From NCBI RefSeq assembly GCF_932276165.1, contig NC_063986.1:8072501-8136500 (forward strand): DNA of 64,000 bases, read 5' to 3'. Below are positions 19,686 to 31,966 of the stretch, piece by piece. Origin of the DNA: Plutella xylostella (taxonomy: Eukaryota; Arthropoda; Insecta; Lepidoptera; Plutellidae). The notes beneath the pieces were generated by a model that saw only the letters and a program-made list of their open reading frames with translations, had not been told where the DNA came from and did no database searches. A program made the translations under genes and the position numbers. The number at the start of each line of letters is the position of its first letter. Position 1 is the stretch's first letter.

Positions 19686-22600
19686 TCATGAAAATGCACT
19701 AGGGTAGACCCTGCTCCTAGAACAGGGCATGATTTTGTGATTTGTGTGCGAGGATGGAAACTTTGAATATTTTCTTGATTTTTTTATTATTGATGCAATA
19801 ACATATAGTATTTTTTCTGAGTTACCAACCGAAGTCACCCCGTGACAGGGTGACTAGATAGGTACTTCTGCAAATTACGCCATCTATCGTTGGTTTTTTT
19901 AGTAACTACTGTCTATAGAAGAAATTCCGTCATTATCAATTTTACGTTACGAATGAATTTAGTAAACCCAGTAAACCTAACTAATCCAGAGGAAACCTAA
20001 AATATCTTTCTGTCTCTCTGAAAAACATACTTAATAGCCCAAACTCGATGCTTTTAGCTATTAACATCTTTGAAATAAAATTCAGTCACCACCTTGTTAC
20101 TGCCCTCATCAGATCCTCACGAGACCATTCCTCAACCAGTACCATGAGACTGTGTTTTTGATGAATCCTAACCTAATGTTCCTACGTATTGTCATCACTT
20201 AGATCAATTCGCTATATTCCTGCTCCTCATCGGACCTTTACGAGACTGTAATGTCACGCGAGAACATTGCCCACTATCTAATTTAATTTAATGTATTGAA
20301 TATAGTGTAAGAATTATGCTTCCTCAATTTCAAATCAAATTATGTTGGTGTCATAAAAGTTGAAAAAGTGCAATGACAACCAATGTGCAGTGATTTTGTA
20401 TCTGTACACGAAAAGATCGCGAGCTGTCAGTGCTGCCTAAACCGACGTGACCCTTCTTTGGAGGCCAGCGGCCGACTGAGTCAAACGTCGCTTGTGTTTA
20501 TGATTTTATAACACAGAAAGCCGCCATAGATATTTGTATGAAGATTTGAGGGAAAAAAATTGCCCAAGTTTGTTATTAATTTACACAAAATAGGTGTGTG
20601 TTTATTTAAAAACAAGGTATTTAGCGCCTAGTCCAAGCATTTATCTTTATAATTTGATAAGAATCATATGAAAATTCTTTATAATTACGACACAGTTGTT
20701 ACAATACGGAAGTGTGATTTACTGGTTTTTCGAAATTAATTTACAGTTATCCATAAGCATTTACTTAAATTCGAATGATTCAGCACCTAGCTAGACTCTT
20801 CGGCTACCTCTGTGATTTTTTTCAAGGCTGTAGAGCATCATTTACTATATAATTCTATGACAATGCCAACCCTCGATTCCCTATTGCAGACCCTTAATAG
20901 TTTTCTCATAGCACAGTAAATAAATATTAGTATGACTACTATAACGCTTTATATCCTTCATCCGTCTTTGTTCTATAGTTATTTTATGAATTTAATTTCA
21001 TAATGAATTCCCAAACTCTACAAAGGAAATGAGCTACAAAATTTCCACTCTATAACGAGGAAAGGAAAATCAACCCATTTCCTGTTAACGTAACCCCGCA
21101 TTAATGTTGTAGGTACTTTACCTTCGACTCAGTACTAAACTAATCCCTAAAATAAAGCATAGTTTATTTTGGTCACGTCGGCCCTTCGTGACTGCGTCGT
21201 CGCGATAAAAGCCCTTTCGTCGGAACAAGGGCCAGTGTGGGATGTACCGGCGTGGAAACCACGGGAGGGTTCCGTGCTGAGAGGGAAAAAAGTTAATGCC
21301 ATAAAAATATAACTTCTATAAATTGTCTGGCAACTCAATCGTAAACAGTTTTGAGATCTACGTAATTCAAAATCGGTTTATTCAGTCTCCACTTAAGGTT
21401 TTGCTTATCCCATCGATGGATAGGAGCTTATACAGACGTCGTTTTTATGTCCAACTTGTATTGCGAAAGATATTGAATCTGGTAAACAAGGCTAAGTAAA
21501 ATACCGTGCAATCTCCGAACGCTCCGTTATTGACAGTATTAGTCATTATCAGAGAGCCACAAAATCAAAATTGAATTGATATAAGCAAAATAAATATATA
21601 GGTACCTCATTGTAAAGATAACTGAATAAAAACCTGTCTAATAAAATGTTATTCTTCATTCAAACCTTAAATGATGGTAAAAGTTCCCATACTTGAAAAA
21701 AACCATACGGAACCCCAAAAGCTCTTGACTGTTTGCACTTAGCGGGGACAGTAAGATGGAGCTTTTAAGCGGCTGATTGATAGAGCTTCTCGTGCAGCCT
21801 CCACCGGTTCATTCGAGAGTCAACGTTGACACAACGTTGGATTTCACGATCCACTGGACAGGATTAAGTAATACTGGAGATCGGTTGGCTGATTGGCCGT
21901 TGTGTTTAAGTTTTTTATAAGTATGTATTTAAAAACATAGAAAAGAGGTCGTACTTAGGTATGTGAAAGTTATTAAAGTTTAGTTTAAAGTATGTAGTAG
22001 CGATCCAGAGGTCAGAGGATGTATTTTGTGTTATTGTAGGAGAGAGGATGTATTTTGTGTTATTTGATGATAAGGATTATTTAAAAAAGTTTGACATAAC
22101 TTAAGGAACCTTTACTTATATCGTTTTACCAGTTAAATTCGTTGTCAGTCTCTGAAATTGCTGAACGCAAAGAGCACCAAACATTAAAGCCGAAAATCCC
22201 GCGCACAGTTTCACCTTCAACCACCTCGCGAGATAAGCATTCGCCCAATAGGAATAAAATAGTGTCGGCAATAAGTTATGCGGTTGTGATTTATATTGTA
22301 TTAACTTTATGTTCCGGAGGTGTGCGGGGTGTGCGCGGGGCGCGGGGGCGGGAGTTATCGCCGGCTCGGACGTTGAGTTACGACCCTCGGGTCCAGATAT
22401 CGTGCGCGCACTGGCACTCAAACTGTTGGTCCGGTTCGGTCTTGCCCGGATTGTTTTAAAAGGATTTGGAATGGTAAAGGGAAGTGAGGATTAATTTTGG
22501 TGCGTGAAAAATCAGGTCAGATTAATTTGAGGGCTTGAGTTACTGGGTAACAAAAATATTATGTAAGTAATGCAATTGTATATTGCAACACCTTGCAGCA

Positions 22601-25600
22601 ACATCTTAAACGTTGTTTAACATTTGACACAGTAAATAGCACAATAGCTAACATTTGAGAAAAAACTTATATATACCTAATATTATAATGTTTTACTTTG
22701 CACAAGTGTAAAAAGGATAAAACGTAAATTAAAACTCAAACTTTAGTTTCCTTAGCAACATATTCAAATAAAATGTAAATTAATTAATTACAGAATCTAC
22801 ATTAAAACTATAGTATATGTCTCATTATAATCATAAATTTTAGTACTTACCTACATAAACTATTAAAGAATTTAAATACAAAAATATTATATAATTATAT
22901 GCTTTTCCGAAAAATGCTACGAAGCTACGATCTTTGCTACGAGCTACGGCGTAGACAAAATAGTACTATGACTAGACATAATAAACGATTTAACGCAATT
23001 TTTTATCATGTTTTGGGAACATTACTGAGTTCATTTTAAGATGTGTAGCTAGGCAACGTGGATTGGATCCAAATCTGAACTACCTATAAAAACACTGATG
23101 CTCAAACGGTCAGTTCCAACTTTTACAAATAGAAGCAAGTTTTCCCAACTAAGAAATCATTTCCACTTATCGCAAAAGTACTCTTGAATAATAATACACT
23201 TTCGTTTTTCCATCCCTAAATGCATTGTACTCAATCAAAAACGGAGATGCGGCTTGCGACCTATCACGTGAGTACAAATGTACAGCGAAAAGCGGGTTAC
23301 GCATTCAAAGTCACACGTATAAATATATTTTTTTCTGATGAACGTCAATTTTTACATTCTACTACCACTTCGCATATAAGAGTCGTGAGCAGTATGTGTT
23401 TTACAAAATACCATTTAAAACTTTCTGATTACAGGTACTTACATACAATCTTGGAGGCTACATTTGAGAAGCGCAGGGAAGACGCAGCCAGCGCCAGGGT
23501 TGCCAAACACAAGAGCTGGTGCTCCATTTGTGAAGAATTTAATTTCAGAGAAACCTTATCTGCTGAGATACGCCTTGAAAGCGCACTTTATGTATGGACG
23601 GCCAATTTTTAAGTGCAAACTTATTTTATGAGTCTGCAAAGTAAAAGTTTGGCGATTTGGCTGGTCAAGAGAACATTAAAATATGTTGGAAGGTGGTATC
23701 AATGTACATTGAAATAGTATTTTAAACAAAGATAGTCCATATAGGTACCTAATAATATGGGAATTTTTTAGGTATATATTTTATCAAATCCTTACGAAGG
23801 TACCTTTTTCTGTGTACCTTTACCTAGTTGCATTAACTTGCTAAGAATAAACTCTGTATGTTGTATAATTTTGATAACCCTACAATTTCTTGGATTTAAA
23901 TAGAAAATATTATAATATTATACTCATAATAAACACCTTCACGATTTATACCTCGTAGCTTTGTATAATTTCAGGACACCCCGTGATTTAGATCAGGCAA
24001 TAGCACGCTCTGCCCCGAGTACTCATAAATGATATGATAAAGCATTCTCTTTTTAGTTATGCTAGTCTAATGATGCATAGGGACTTACCTAGGAATTTCA
24101 CATGATAACACTAAATAAAAACTATTTTCAGTCTCTGGTGCAACACAACAAATAAAATCACATTCTTAAAGTATTTTTGTTCTTCAATTCTAATATAGTA
24201 CCAAAATATTCCACAAACCAAGCACACACTAGAACGATTTTTTCAAGACTAAAATTCACTTCAACCCATGCGGCTCTAACACAATAGCCTAACATATATT
24301 TAAGTTCAATAAAACAAAACAAAAACTCGAAGAAACAAAACGGCCCCGTCTTTTGTAGCGGAGCCGCTTCGGGGAAAAAATCCGAAGCATCAACGTTAAA
24401 AAATCCTTCAAAAACGGTTATTTTGTTCCTTTTCATAAGAACAAAACGCTAAAAAAATAACCCTTACGGTCCGAGACAATAGAAAACGTTATAAAGGAAG
24501 TGCCTAAATGGGTTAACTGCTTGCGCAAAACGTCCTTGTCAGTAAAGAAATTTTTATTTTAAGGTAAAAGCACCTATTCCGATAATGCGTTGCGAATAAA
24601 TATATTTCGCAAAGCAGCCCACAATGTTTGCCGTTGTCGGTACAGTTTTATCGCGCCGTAAACCACGACAACTGCTTTTGTCTCGTGTTCTACAACAGGG
24701 AAAGGTGCCTGGGACATTAGCCGTGTCCGAACACAAAGCGCCAGAATAATTACACCTGATGTGTTTTTTAAAAGAAAGTCTTTCACCTTTATTGCAAAAT
24801 TTTACGGAATTAATAACGCTTATTTATGACTGTTTTGTCCAGATATTTCGCAATGACAACAATATGATGACGCTTGTCACAACTTAACAAAGAAATATTA
24901 TTGTAATAGGTTATTTTAGTTCAGTTTGTGTTTAACAGTTTAAGAATTAGCACTGTAGTTAGTGTGAGTGCTTATAAAATACCTCTACATCGACATACAC
25001 GTGGTTTTTACGCGATATTTTGCGGTAAATGTTTCAGCAGGTATGTGGAAAAGCAAATATTGTTTGTGAGAAGTAGAGCGATAAAACGTTATATAATAAG
25101 TCGTTAAGTTATCGGAGCATTCCGGGTCAATGGTTCTCATCTTATTTGAGTAGCTAGTGAACAAAAATATCATTATGTGGCCTTAAAATATCTGCATTTT
25201 ATATTTTTTTTACTTTATTAAATCTCATTCTGGTTGATTTAGCTTTTCCTCTATATTTTATGGCTGCCCCATTACCTACTACATCTCTTACAACAACAAA
25301 AACTAAAGTGCTCAAATATTTCCTCAAAATCCCATATTGGGTGAATCCCATATAAACCTAGTGGTTTTGAGTTAGTTTTAATTTGCATATCAGCGACACG
25401 CGCCCTCATTAGGGCAGTTGGCAGGCCCCGTAATACCCCGACAATTGGGCCCGTATTTCAAAATTATCGTTTATATTGGCCGTATACTATCGGAGGCTTA
25501 TGTCAGTGCACTGGTTACTGTCAGTGCAGTAGATGCTTTTTAAAGACAGCTTGAAATTTTTTGTTTTATTTTGGGAGTTATGAAATACCTAATTAATTTA

Positions 25601-25920
25601 AAAGTTACAATAAATTATTTTGTACAACGTGTATTCACTCACTCTTTCAGGTTACATAAAAAATGTGCTTGTAATGTTATGTATAACTTATTCTATAATA
25701 GCAAAGCATTTTAAGTACCATACAGAATTAAAAAAAATAATTCTATAAGATTTCCTTTAACCATAATTATAAAGGGAGAAAATAATATTGATGTAACAGA
25801 ATAACCCCGAAGCTCATCAGAAACGCTTGTTAGTTGAATCAGGATCAGAATATCGCTGCCAAATATGAGCACGAGCGCACTTCGATCACACTTAGCGACC
25901 GTGATCATAGCAGTCTTAGG
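19686..25920. other. Large intergenic block with repeat traces and GC-richer islands
   Basis: No gene supported. 20095-20275 holds two related units (CTCATCAGATCCTCACGAGA and CTCATCGGACCTTTACGAGA) about 120 bp apart, probably an old repeat. GC-richer islands lie at 21160-21300, 21720-21900 (with TGATTGAT at 21776 and GTCAACGTTGAC), 22140-22480, 24550-24860 (with TTTTATCGCGCCGTAAA and TTTATGAC) and 25380-25520. These could be enhancers. Open frames at 22142-22459, 23220-23612 and 24158-24436 show no domain. Confidence 0.35.
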
Positions 25921-25922
25921 GC

Positions 25923-26033
25923 GAGGCCCCATTGCAGCGTTGCGGTGCGTCGCTGCCATACATTTTTGAGACGTTTTGGACGATGGTTCCTTTTTGGTAC
26001 GACCGACGCGTGGCAACGCTGCAATGGGGCCTC
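25923..26033. mobile_element. Short MITE with perfect 21-bp inverted ends
   Basis: Starts GAGGCCCCATTGCAGC and ends with the exact inverse, 21 of 21 bases, enclosing about 69 bp. GC-rich ends in an AT-rich neighbourhood. Perfect arms suggest recent insertion or hairpin maintenance. No coding capacity. Confidence 0.7.
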
Positions 26034-26829
26034 AAACTTATAAAACCCGTAGGCTTAGGAAGTATGATTATGATTTAACTAGCCTTTGTAACCTGATTTA
26101 AATGTGTCTTTTGTATCGATTTCATTACGCCCTATTTAGTGTTCTATTCAATCCGGTACAAAGATACTCGGAATGTAAAGCGTTTGCTTCGGTACAATAA
26201 CGGAATTGTAAAATATGTTTATGGACAATACACGATCATATATAAGTACATTCAAACACACATAATAACATATACATTATAAAACTTCGCTTACATACTA
26301 TTTAGGTAGATAAACATTAAAGATATACCTACCAAAATGTAAAGTTGTTTTCATTTTACAAAAACATACTCGTATCTCTATAACTCTTACCTGCAGCTTA
26401 AATGACTGTAATTGCACAAATTCCATTGCATAAATTGCATTATACCTAGCAAGAACTTTAGATAATAAAATCATCGTTCAGTGACAGTACTTTTTGATTA
26501 ATATTAGAGATATTGAACCTCTAGTTCCGTGATTGAATATTATAATGTAAGTTGGAACTATTTTGCACTGTTTTCAAGTTCGTTAGAACCCAGTTTTAAG
26601 TTAGGTAGGCATAGGTATTTTGGAAATTAGACTGTAAAAATAAAATATTAAATTAAGGATAAGTACCTATCTAATCAACACCCAGGGACGTGCTGAAAAA
26701 CAGCGCTGTCACAAAACATCTGTTTACGGCAGCAAATGCTGAGCATGGCACCTTTTGCCGAAAGTCTGTATTTATAGGAATAATTACGTTTAGAAATAGG
26801 ATTAGTACTAGTGTTTCTTTCCGCATGTT

Positions 26830-26882
26830 TGCAAATGTTTCGGCAATAAATATTATTTTCTTTCTTTCTTTCTTTCATCTAT
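26830..26882 (+). repeat. TTTC microsatellite after a CAATAAAT tail
   Basis: GGCAATAAATATT followed by four to five TTTC units. It resembles the 3' tail of a retroposon whose body (upstream from about 26690) is not recognisable. Confidence 0.5.
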
Positions 26883-26885
26883 ACA

Positions 26886-27050
26886 AAAAAAAATCGTTCC
26901 CCATAGTAAAAGTCACGTGACCAACAAAGTTTCTATCGAAAAGGAAATATTTTTTTCGTGAATTTTCAAAACGTAGAACAAAAGTTGTTCAGAATGACCC
27001 CATGAGTCACCCCCTTTCGGCTTAGTATACCCTTTTAGCAACACCCTGTA
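26886..27050. mobile_element. One-ended copy of the CAGGGTGTT MITE family
   Basis: Shares AAAAGTCACGTG, GTAGAACAAAAGTTGTTC, CAGAATGACCCC and TTCGGCTTAGTATACCC with 18114-18322, and ends in AACACCCTGTA like 17000-17112. The left terminus is missing or too diverged to see. Confidence 0.65.
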
Positions 27051-28054
27051 GAGAAAATCATAAGCTCATCGATGAATGTTAATGTCAAAAGATCACTTTT
27101 TCTAATATATTATCATTTTTTACATTTAAATTGATGAGATTTAACGATGAGTTCCTTGTACAATCAATTTAGCAGGTAGGGAGATAGTCAGCGTAGGTAC
27201 TTAGATACTTACCTAACCCTTTACTTTCCTACATGGGTGTATTATCTAAAACAGGGGTCGGGCCCCCGCGAGTGCCTTATTATAGTTAATGGAGCTATTC
27301 GCGGAATAAACTCAAGTAATTTATGTTGTGTTTAGTTTTTGAGTTTAAGCGTTTTTCAGGTACGGTTTTATGAAATTTTTGGTACCTCGTTGGTTGGTAT
27401 GAAATATGCAGGTATAACATGATATATAACGGATGGCTTGCACTAAACGTACTCGAATTAATTTTGAAAAAAAGTTATGGCGGCTTATAGTTTTTACGGA
27501 TTCGCGTATACCTGTAACTGTACTTGCATCTACTTACCTATGCATGTAGATATTTCGACTAGTTTTCCACTTCTTTGTGTTAATCAGACCAAATAAGATC
27601 ACGATTATTATTGTCAATATTACATTTTCTATTATATTTTATTTTGTATATTTATGGAGGTACGGAACTGCATATTTCAACGTTTCATATCCGATTCGTT
27701 GCTTCAGAATACAATTTCTCGCTTACTTTACGTCTGGCTTCGTGAATAACTCCTAGCGCTAGATAAGGCTTTGCAGGAAGTTGCTTTAAGCGCTTTTGTT
27801 TCCGAGAATACATGCATTTTCAGGGTTCCGTAGTTAGAGTTACCTGATAAAAAAAACTGTACTTAAGTGGGTATAGTTACTAGTTACAGACACAAGTGAC
27901 AAAATGTTAATGAAAGACGAAGTAGATACAATAAGACGAAGAGAGTACGCAGTAAGGTTTAACATGTCAAAAACAACGCAAATAAACACATACATGAATT
28001 TTATTGACGGCACCGTAGCTAAGGCGGTAGTGAGGCTGCTTCCGAAGCTGAGGG

Positions 28055-28886
28055 GTAAGTAATACGAGGTATAAAAACGCATGGTATAACATTCACAAGG
28101 TATACGCCCATATGATATAAATTTATTAAGTATAACGATCACTGTGCATAACAAACGAAAGGCATAGTTACTAAATACATAATTTTGTAAAGAATAACGT
28201 TCAAAAAGTATAATTTCAATTGATATATCGATTAAAATATATAACGCTTATAACATATATTGTTCACCGTATATAATAACATTATGTATAATGAACAAAA
28301 AAAAATATTATTATTGGAGCTATGTTGGGAGACGCTCCGCTCCGCTTCGCTGCGCTCCGCTTTGGTTTCGACGAACATGTGCACCTAACACGCTCCTCCT
28401 CGCTATGCTCGTCGTCGCACCTATCTTTAGGTTTTGGTACTAGGGATTTTCACAGCATTATTATTATTGAAGCTATGTTGGGAGACGCTCCGCTCCGCTT
28501 CGCTGCGCTCCGCTTTGGTTTCGACGAACATGTGCACCTAACACGCTCCTCCTCGCTTTGCTCGTCGTCGCACCTATCTTTAGGTTTTGGTGCTAGGGGG
28601 TTTGACGGCGTTGGGTAATTAAACACAGATTATGCGATATGAGAAGAACTTTATACAAAATTATAGTATATATTTTAATTGATATACGTAATGTATGTTA
28701 TACGAATCGATATTAGTCCTCGTGAGTGTTAGTTATTTTGATATTATATGAAATGTACGATATACCAATTGAATCTTATACCTTATGAAAATATAGATTT
28801 TGTTGTTATACGTAACGTTCATTATATGTTGTGAACGTTATTAATGTGAAATTATACATTTAGTTTTTATACGTCGCAATACGCAC
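28055..28886. mobile_element. Nested terminal-inverted-repeat element, family 2
   Basis: Ends GTAAGTAATACG...GTATAAAAAC and, inverted, GTGCGTATTGCG...GTATAAAAAC, about 24 bp with several mismatches. The bordering direct repeat CCGAAGCTGAGGG (28042-28054 and 28887-28899) is 13 bp. If the flanking G residues belong to the element, GAAGCTGAG would be a 9-bp duplication as in family 1. The arms consist of TATAACG-, AAGTATAAT- and TATACGT-type phrases. The centre is a GC-rich core homologous to the family 1 core, in opposite orientation and duplicated in tandem. No transposase. Confidence 0.85.
28322..28618. repeat. Tandem duplication of GC-rich core (153-bp period)
   Basis: Two units, 28322-28474 and 28475-28618, each carrying GGAGACGCTCCGCTCCGC... 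through ...TCGTCGTCGCACCTATC. Because 153 is divisible by three the duplication leaves one open frame of 98 codons. The translation is a by-product of the GCTCCGCTTCGC words and is not proposed as a protein. Confidence 0.85.
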
Positions 28887-29112
28887 CCGAAGCTGAGGGC
28901 CGCGGGTTCGAATCCCGCCCAGGGCAAACATTTGTGTCATGAGCATTTGTGTTTGCCTTATGTCTGGTTGTCGTTTATATATTCAATATGTATCTATCTA
29001 TGTATTTGTGTAGATATATCAGCTGTCCGACACCCATAATACAGGTTCTACCTAGCTTGGGGTCGGATGGCCGTGTGTGAGATTTCCCCACATATTTATT
29101 TATTATTTTATT

Positions 29113-29260
29113 ATTATTAATTATATGTAGAATATCTGGTTAGTTACAAAATTTCGACATTACTAAAACTGGACCACAATTTAACTTTCTTAAAATCTAG
29201 ATAGTTAGGTATTACTCATTCATCTCACACACAGCATGCACTACGTCACAAGCACAAGTT
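29113..29260. other. AT-rich spacer
   Basis: Starts with the ATT-rich tail of the SINE. Nothing else recognised. Confidence 0.5.
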
Positions 29261-29269
29261 TGCCTGAAA

Positions 29270-30340
29270 AATGGAACCTAAAAACTGCAGATCACTGTGC
29301 CAGCGAGCCGGTTTCACACTTGACCCCTTTCCACAAGAGCTCGGGGGCGATGGGTAGGAAAATTGCCTGTAACACGAGCATTATAACGATCATAATTGCG
29401 TAAATTATAATTTTAAGGCGCGTACAGCACGAATTGATCCCTTTTAGCGCAATTTGCAACAATTTACTATGTACCTACGGGAGATGGGCGACCTGGGGCC
29501 CTACTTAGTTATAAACACTATAAAGGTGGCCGTTACACTTACCTTGCACTTACGCAAATTATACATTTAGGCTGTTCAATTTATGCAAATCTTCCGTGTT
29601 AGGAAATAATGTAATATATTATACTTAGGTAAATTTATTATTTGAGACATACACTCTGGCTGAACCCTGATTCTGTTTGTATTCGATACTGATACAAAAA
29701 AAAATATACATAGCCAATACAGGCAATCCAATCGGCGTATGCAAAAACCTATCAGGAGCCGTTCCGCAAACGAGCGGTTGCGTGCGCGAAACGAAATTAA
29801 AACCGGCGTGCTATCACAATTGGCAATAAGCTATCTCTTATCTACGCACATCTCTATAGACCTTTTAACATAAGCGGAGAGCAGCGGCCGCGGGCGGCGA
29901 ACTAATCTCCATAACTTTAATCCCTTAACCCTCGCAGTGCCAGGAATCCAATCAAACAGTACAAGCCCCCTCCCCCCCCCCCGCCCCGCCGGCGCCTCGC
30001 CTACGCAGCCTGTCCCGAGTAATTATCAAAGCTTTAATGACGTCATAAATCGACTGTATAATCTAATCTGGAAAAGCTCCGGGCTCCGCCGCGCAGCTTA
30101 ATGGTGTGAAAGCTTGCTTATCTCCCGCCATGTGTGAATAGAGCTTTATACGCGCAGCCTGAAAGCTCGCGCCGGGAAACTTCGGAAAAATATGTCGTAG
30201 AACATTCGAGATAAAAATGTGGGACGTAGCGCTTTCAAGTTTAATAGAAAATCGAACATTATCGTAAAGGAGATGTGTTTCCTAACAAACGCTTTGAGGG
30301 CGCGCGGGCGCCTAGGAAGGCTTTAAGACATTAAGCTTGT
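29270..30340. promoter_or_regulatory. Extended candidate cis-regulatory region
   Basis: The longest GC-richer, non-repetitive stretch in the first half of the window. It contains an octamer ATGCAAAT (29583-29590), TCAAAGCTTTAATGACGTCA at about 30027-30046 (CREB/ATF palindrome TGACGTCA next to a TCF-like TCAAAG), CCGCCATGTG near 30128, and a polyC tract at 29966-29991. Dense short motifs without coding periodicity fit a Hox enhancer or Polycomb response element. Function is inferred, with no transcript evidence. Confidence 0.4.
29964..29992 (-). other. G-quadruplex-capable tract (minus strand)
   Basis: CCCCC, a run of at least twelve C, then CCCC and CC on the plus strand, so the minus strand has enough clustered G-runs to fold. 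It sits inside the candidate regulatory region at 29.3-30.3 kb. Confidence 0.6.
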
Positions 30341-31966
30341 GTCGTTACATCCTGTACGTAAAGAAAATATTTGGTTAAAATATTTTCTTTTTATCAGGCA
30401 AACTCGGGCCACATCATTAAGTTGTTACATACTATAATATATTCGTAGTTACTTATCTTTTTATATTATAAGCTTTAGTTAGCCACAGTTTTTGCTCAAT
30501 CTTCGGCCAAATTATACCTACCTACATAATATTATAATCTAGTTTTTTACGTGGTCAGCACGGCCATCAGAGCACTGCGGCTGTATCTAATCTGAGATTA
30601 CACATAATGGCTCGATACAACTCCGTAGTTTGGAGGTGAGCGTTCCGATCTATTATTCAATTATACGCCGAATTCAATCGATATCACGCAGCCACAATTC
30701 CGATAAAATCTAGGTTTAAATCTAGGCTAAATCGATTAAGACTTTAATTTGAATAATCGACAGCTGCTTGCAGTCGTGCATGGTTAAATGAAGCCGCTTC
30801 AGAAGCATCTTATCTGAATAAAACTTCTGAATAATTGAGGACATGAATATGCATATTGCTAAATAGGTGCTAACAGAGTTTGTACTAAAATTTTACGAGA
30901 TTTATGCGTGATGAGAAATGATTCTTTAACACGTTTGGTCAGACACGTAGAACAATGGGTGCCTTATGCAAATTGATGACTCATTCTTATTAATAATCAA
31001 TCATGGATTCATCAAGATATTATTTATATATTATATTTATTAATAAGACATAAAACAAACGACTGAGCTCAAAACAAAAACTCAGTTACCCTATGATGAA
31101 AAAAATTACATAATTATGAATGCACCATTTAGAAACTCGGAAATTATGACATAAGCATTCTCGTATATTCATTCATCAATATTATTAATAAACAGATCAA
31201 TAAACATACGATTAAAACGATCTATCAAAGTACACAAGAGGTGCGAACAGACAGATATAGTAAAACTTTTATGACATATTTTGATGATTTGATGAGGATG
31301 GTGAGGTAGTAATGGGTGCCCCTCTAACGAGGTCATAATTGGCGGTAACTAATTCGAATCCGTCATGGACCCATTTGGATGTTTGCCTGACTTTCTAATA
31401 TTGAAATCGTGCGTGGAAAATGTATTGATTTGAATTGCTTGTGAAATTATTTTTGAATAATCCCCTTGTAATCTATTTTATTCTCGACATGGGAATATGT
31501 TTTAAAGGTAGATATTCTGGTTTCATAATAACAATACTTGATATAGGTACAACGACCAAAAACAAAGAACATACCAAAGCATTCGTTCAAGCTTGACAAT
31601 ATCGAGCATTACCATATTCGGCCAATCAAATCAAGACATAAGAAAAACAAAAGACGCCCGGGAATGAACTGCTAGAAAATATGGCGTCAATCCACCATAA
31701 CCTTCCGTGTTTCGTTTACGGAGACACTTAGTAATAATTCCGACTCTCGCAGCGTTGGGCCCATGCCGCGTGCCGTAATGACGAACTAAATAAATTGAAC
31801 GAACTTCGTAAACACTGTCGGTGCGTGGAGCTACCTCCAGACGCTCGGCACGGGGTAAGTGGATTTCGGTGTTGTACCAAATCTTGCGGTCCGGCTCGGG
31901 ACCATCTTACACCTAGAAGTTTGAACCGCGAATTAAAAAAAAAACGCACTGCTTAACCACCACTTT
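30341..31966. other. AT-rich intergenic block
   Basis: No gene. 30560-30760 is slightly GC-richer with ATCGATATCACGC. 31290-31400 contains an AATTCGAATCCGTCATGG stretch that may be a worn SINE B-box. An octamer ATGCAAAT is at 30966-30973. A minus-strand frame at 31728-31949 is rich in Ser and Arg and not recognised. Confidence 0.35.

Larger units (their letters stand above)
28006..29112 (+). mobile_element. tRNA-derived SINE interrupted by a nested element
   Basis: 5' part 28006-28054 includes CTAAGGCGGTAGTGAGG in A-box position. The remainder at 28887-29112 contains the B box GGTTCGAATCC, then a tRNA-unrelated body ending TCGGATGGCCGTGTGTGA and CCCCACATATTTATTTATT. The two parts become contiguous if 28055-28886 plus one copy of the duplication is removed. 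A relative lies on the minus strand at 50352-50616. It is not a tRNA gene. Confidence 0.82.

Noticed and set aside
23220..23612. 130-codon plus-strand frame
   Set aside because: No domain, no splice or promoter context; lies in unremarkable intergenic DNA.
28899..28926. Possible tRNA gene from the GGTTCGAATCC B box
   Set aside because: No acceptor stem or anticodon arm; the body and tail are those of a tRNA-derived SINE.
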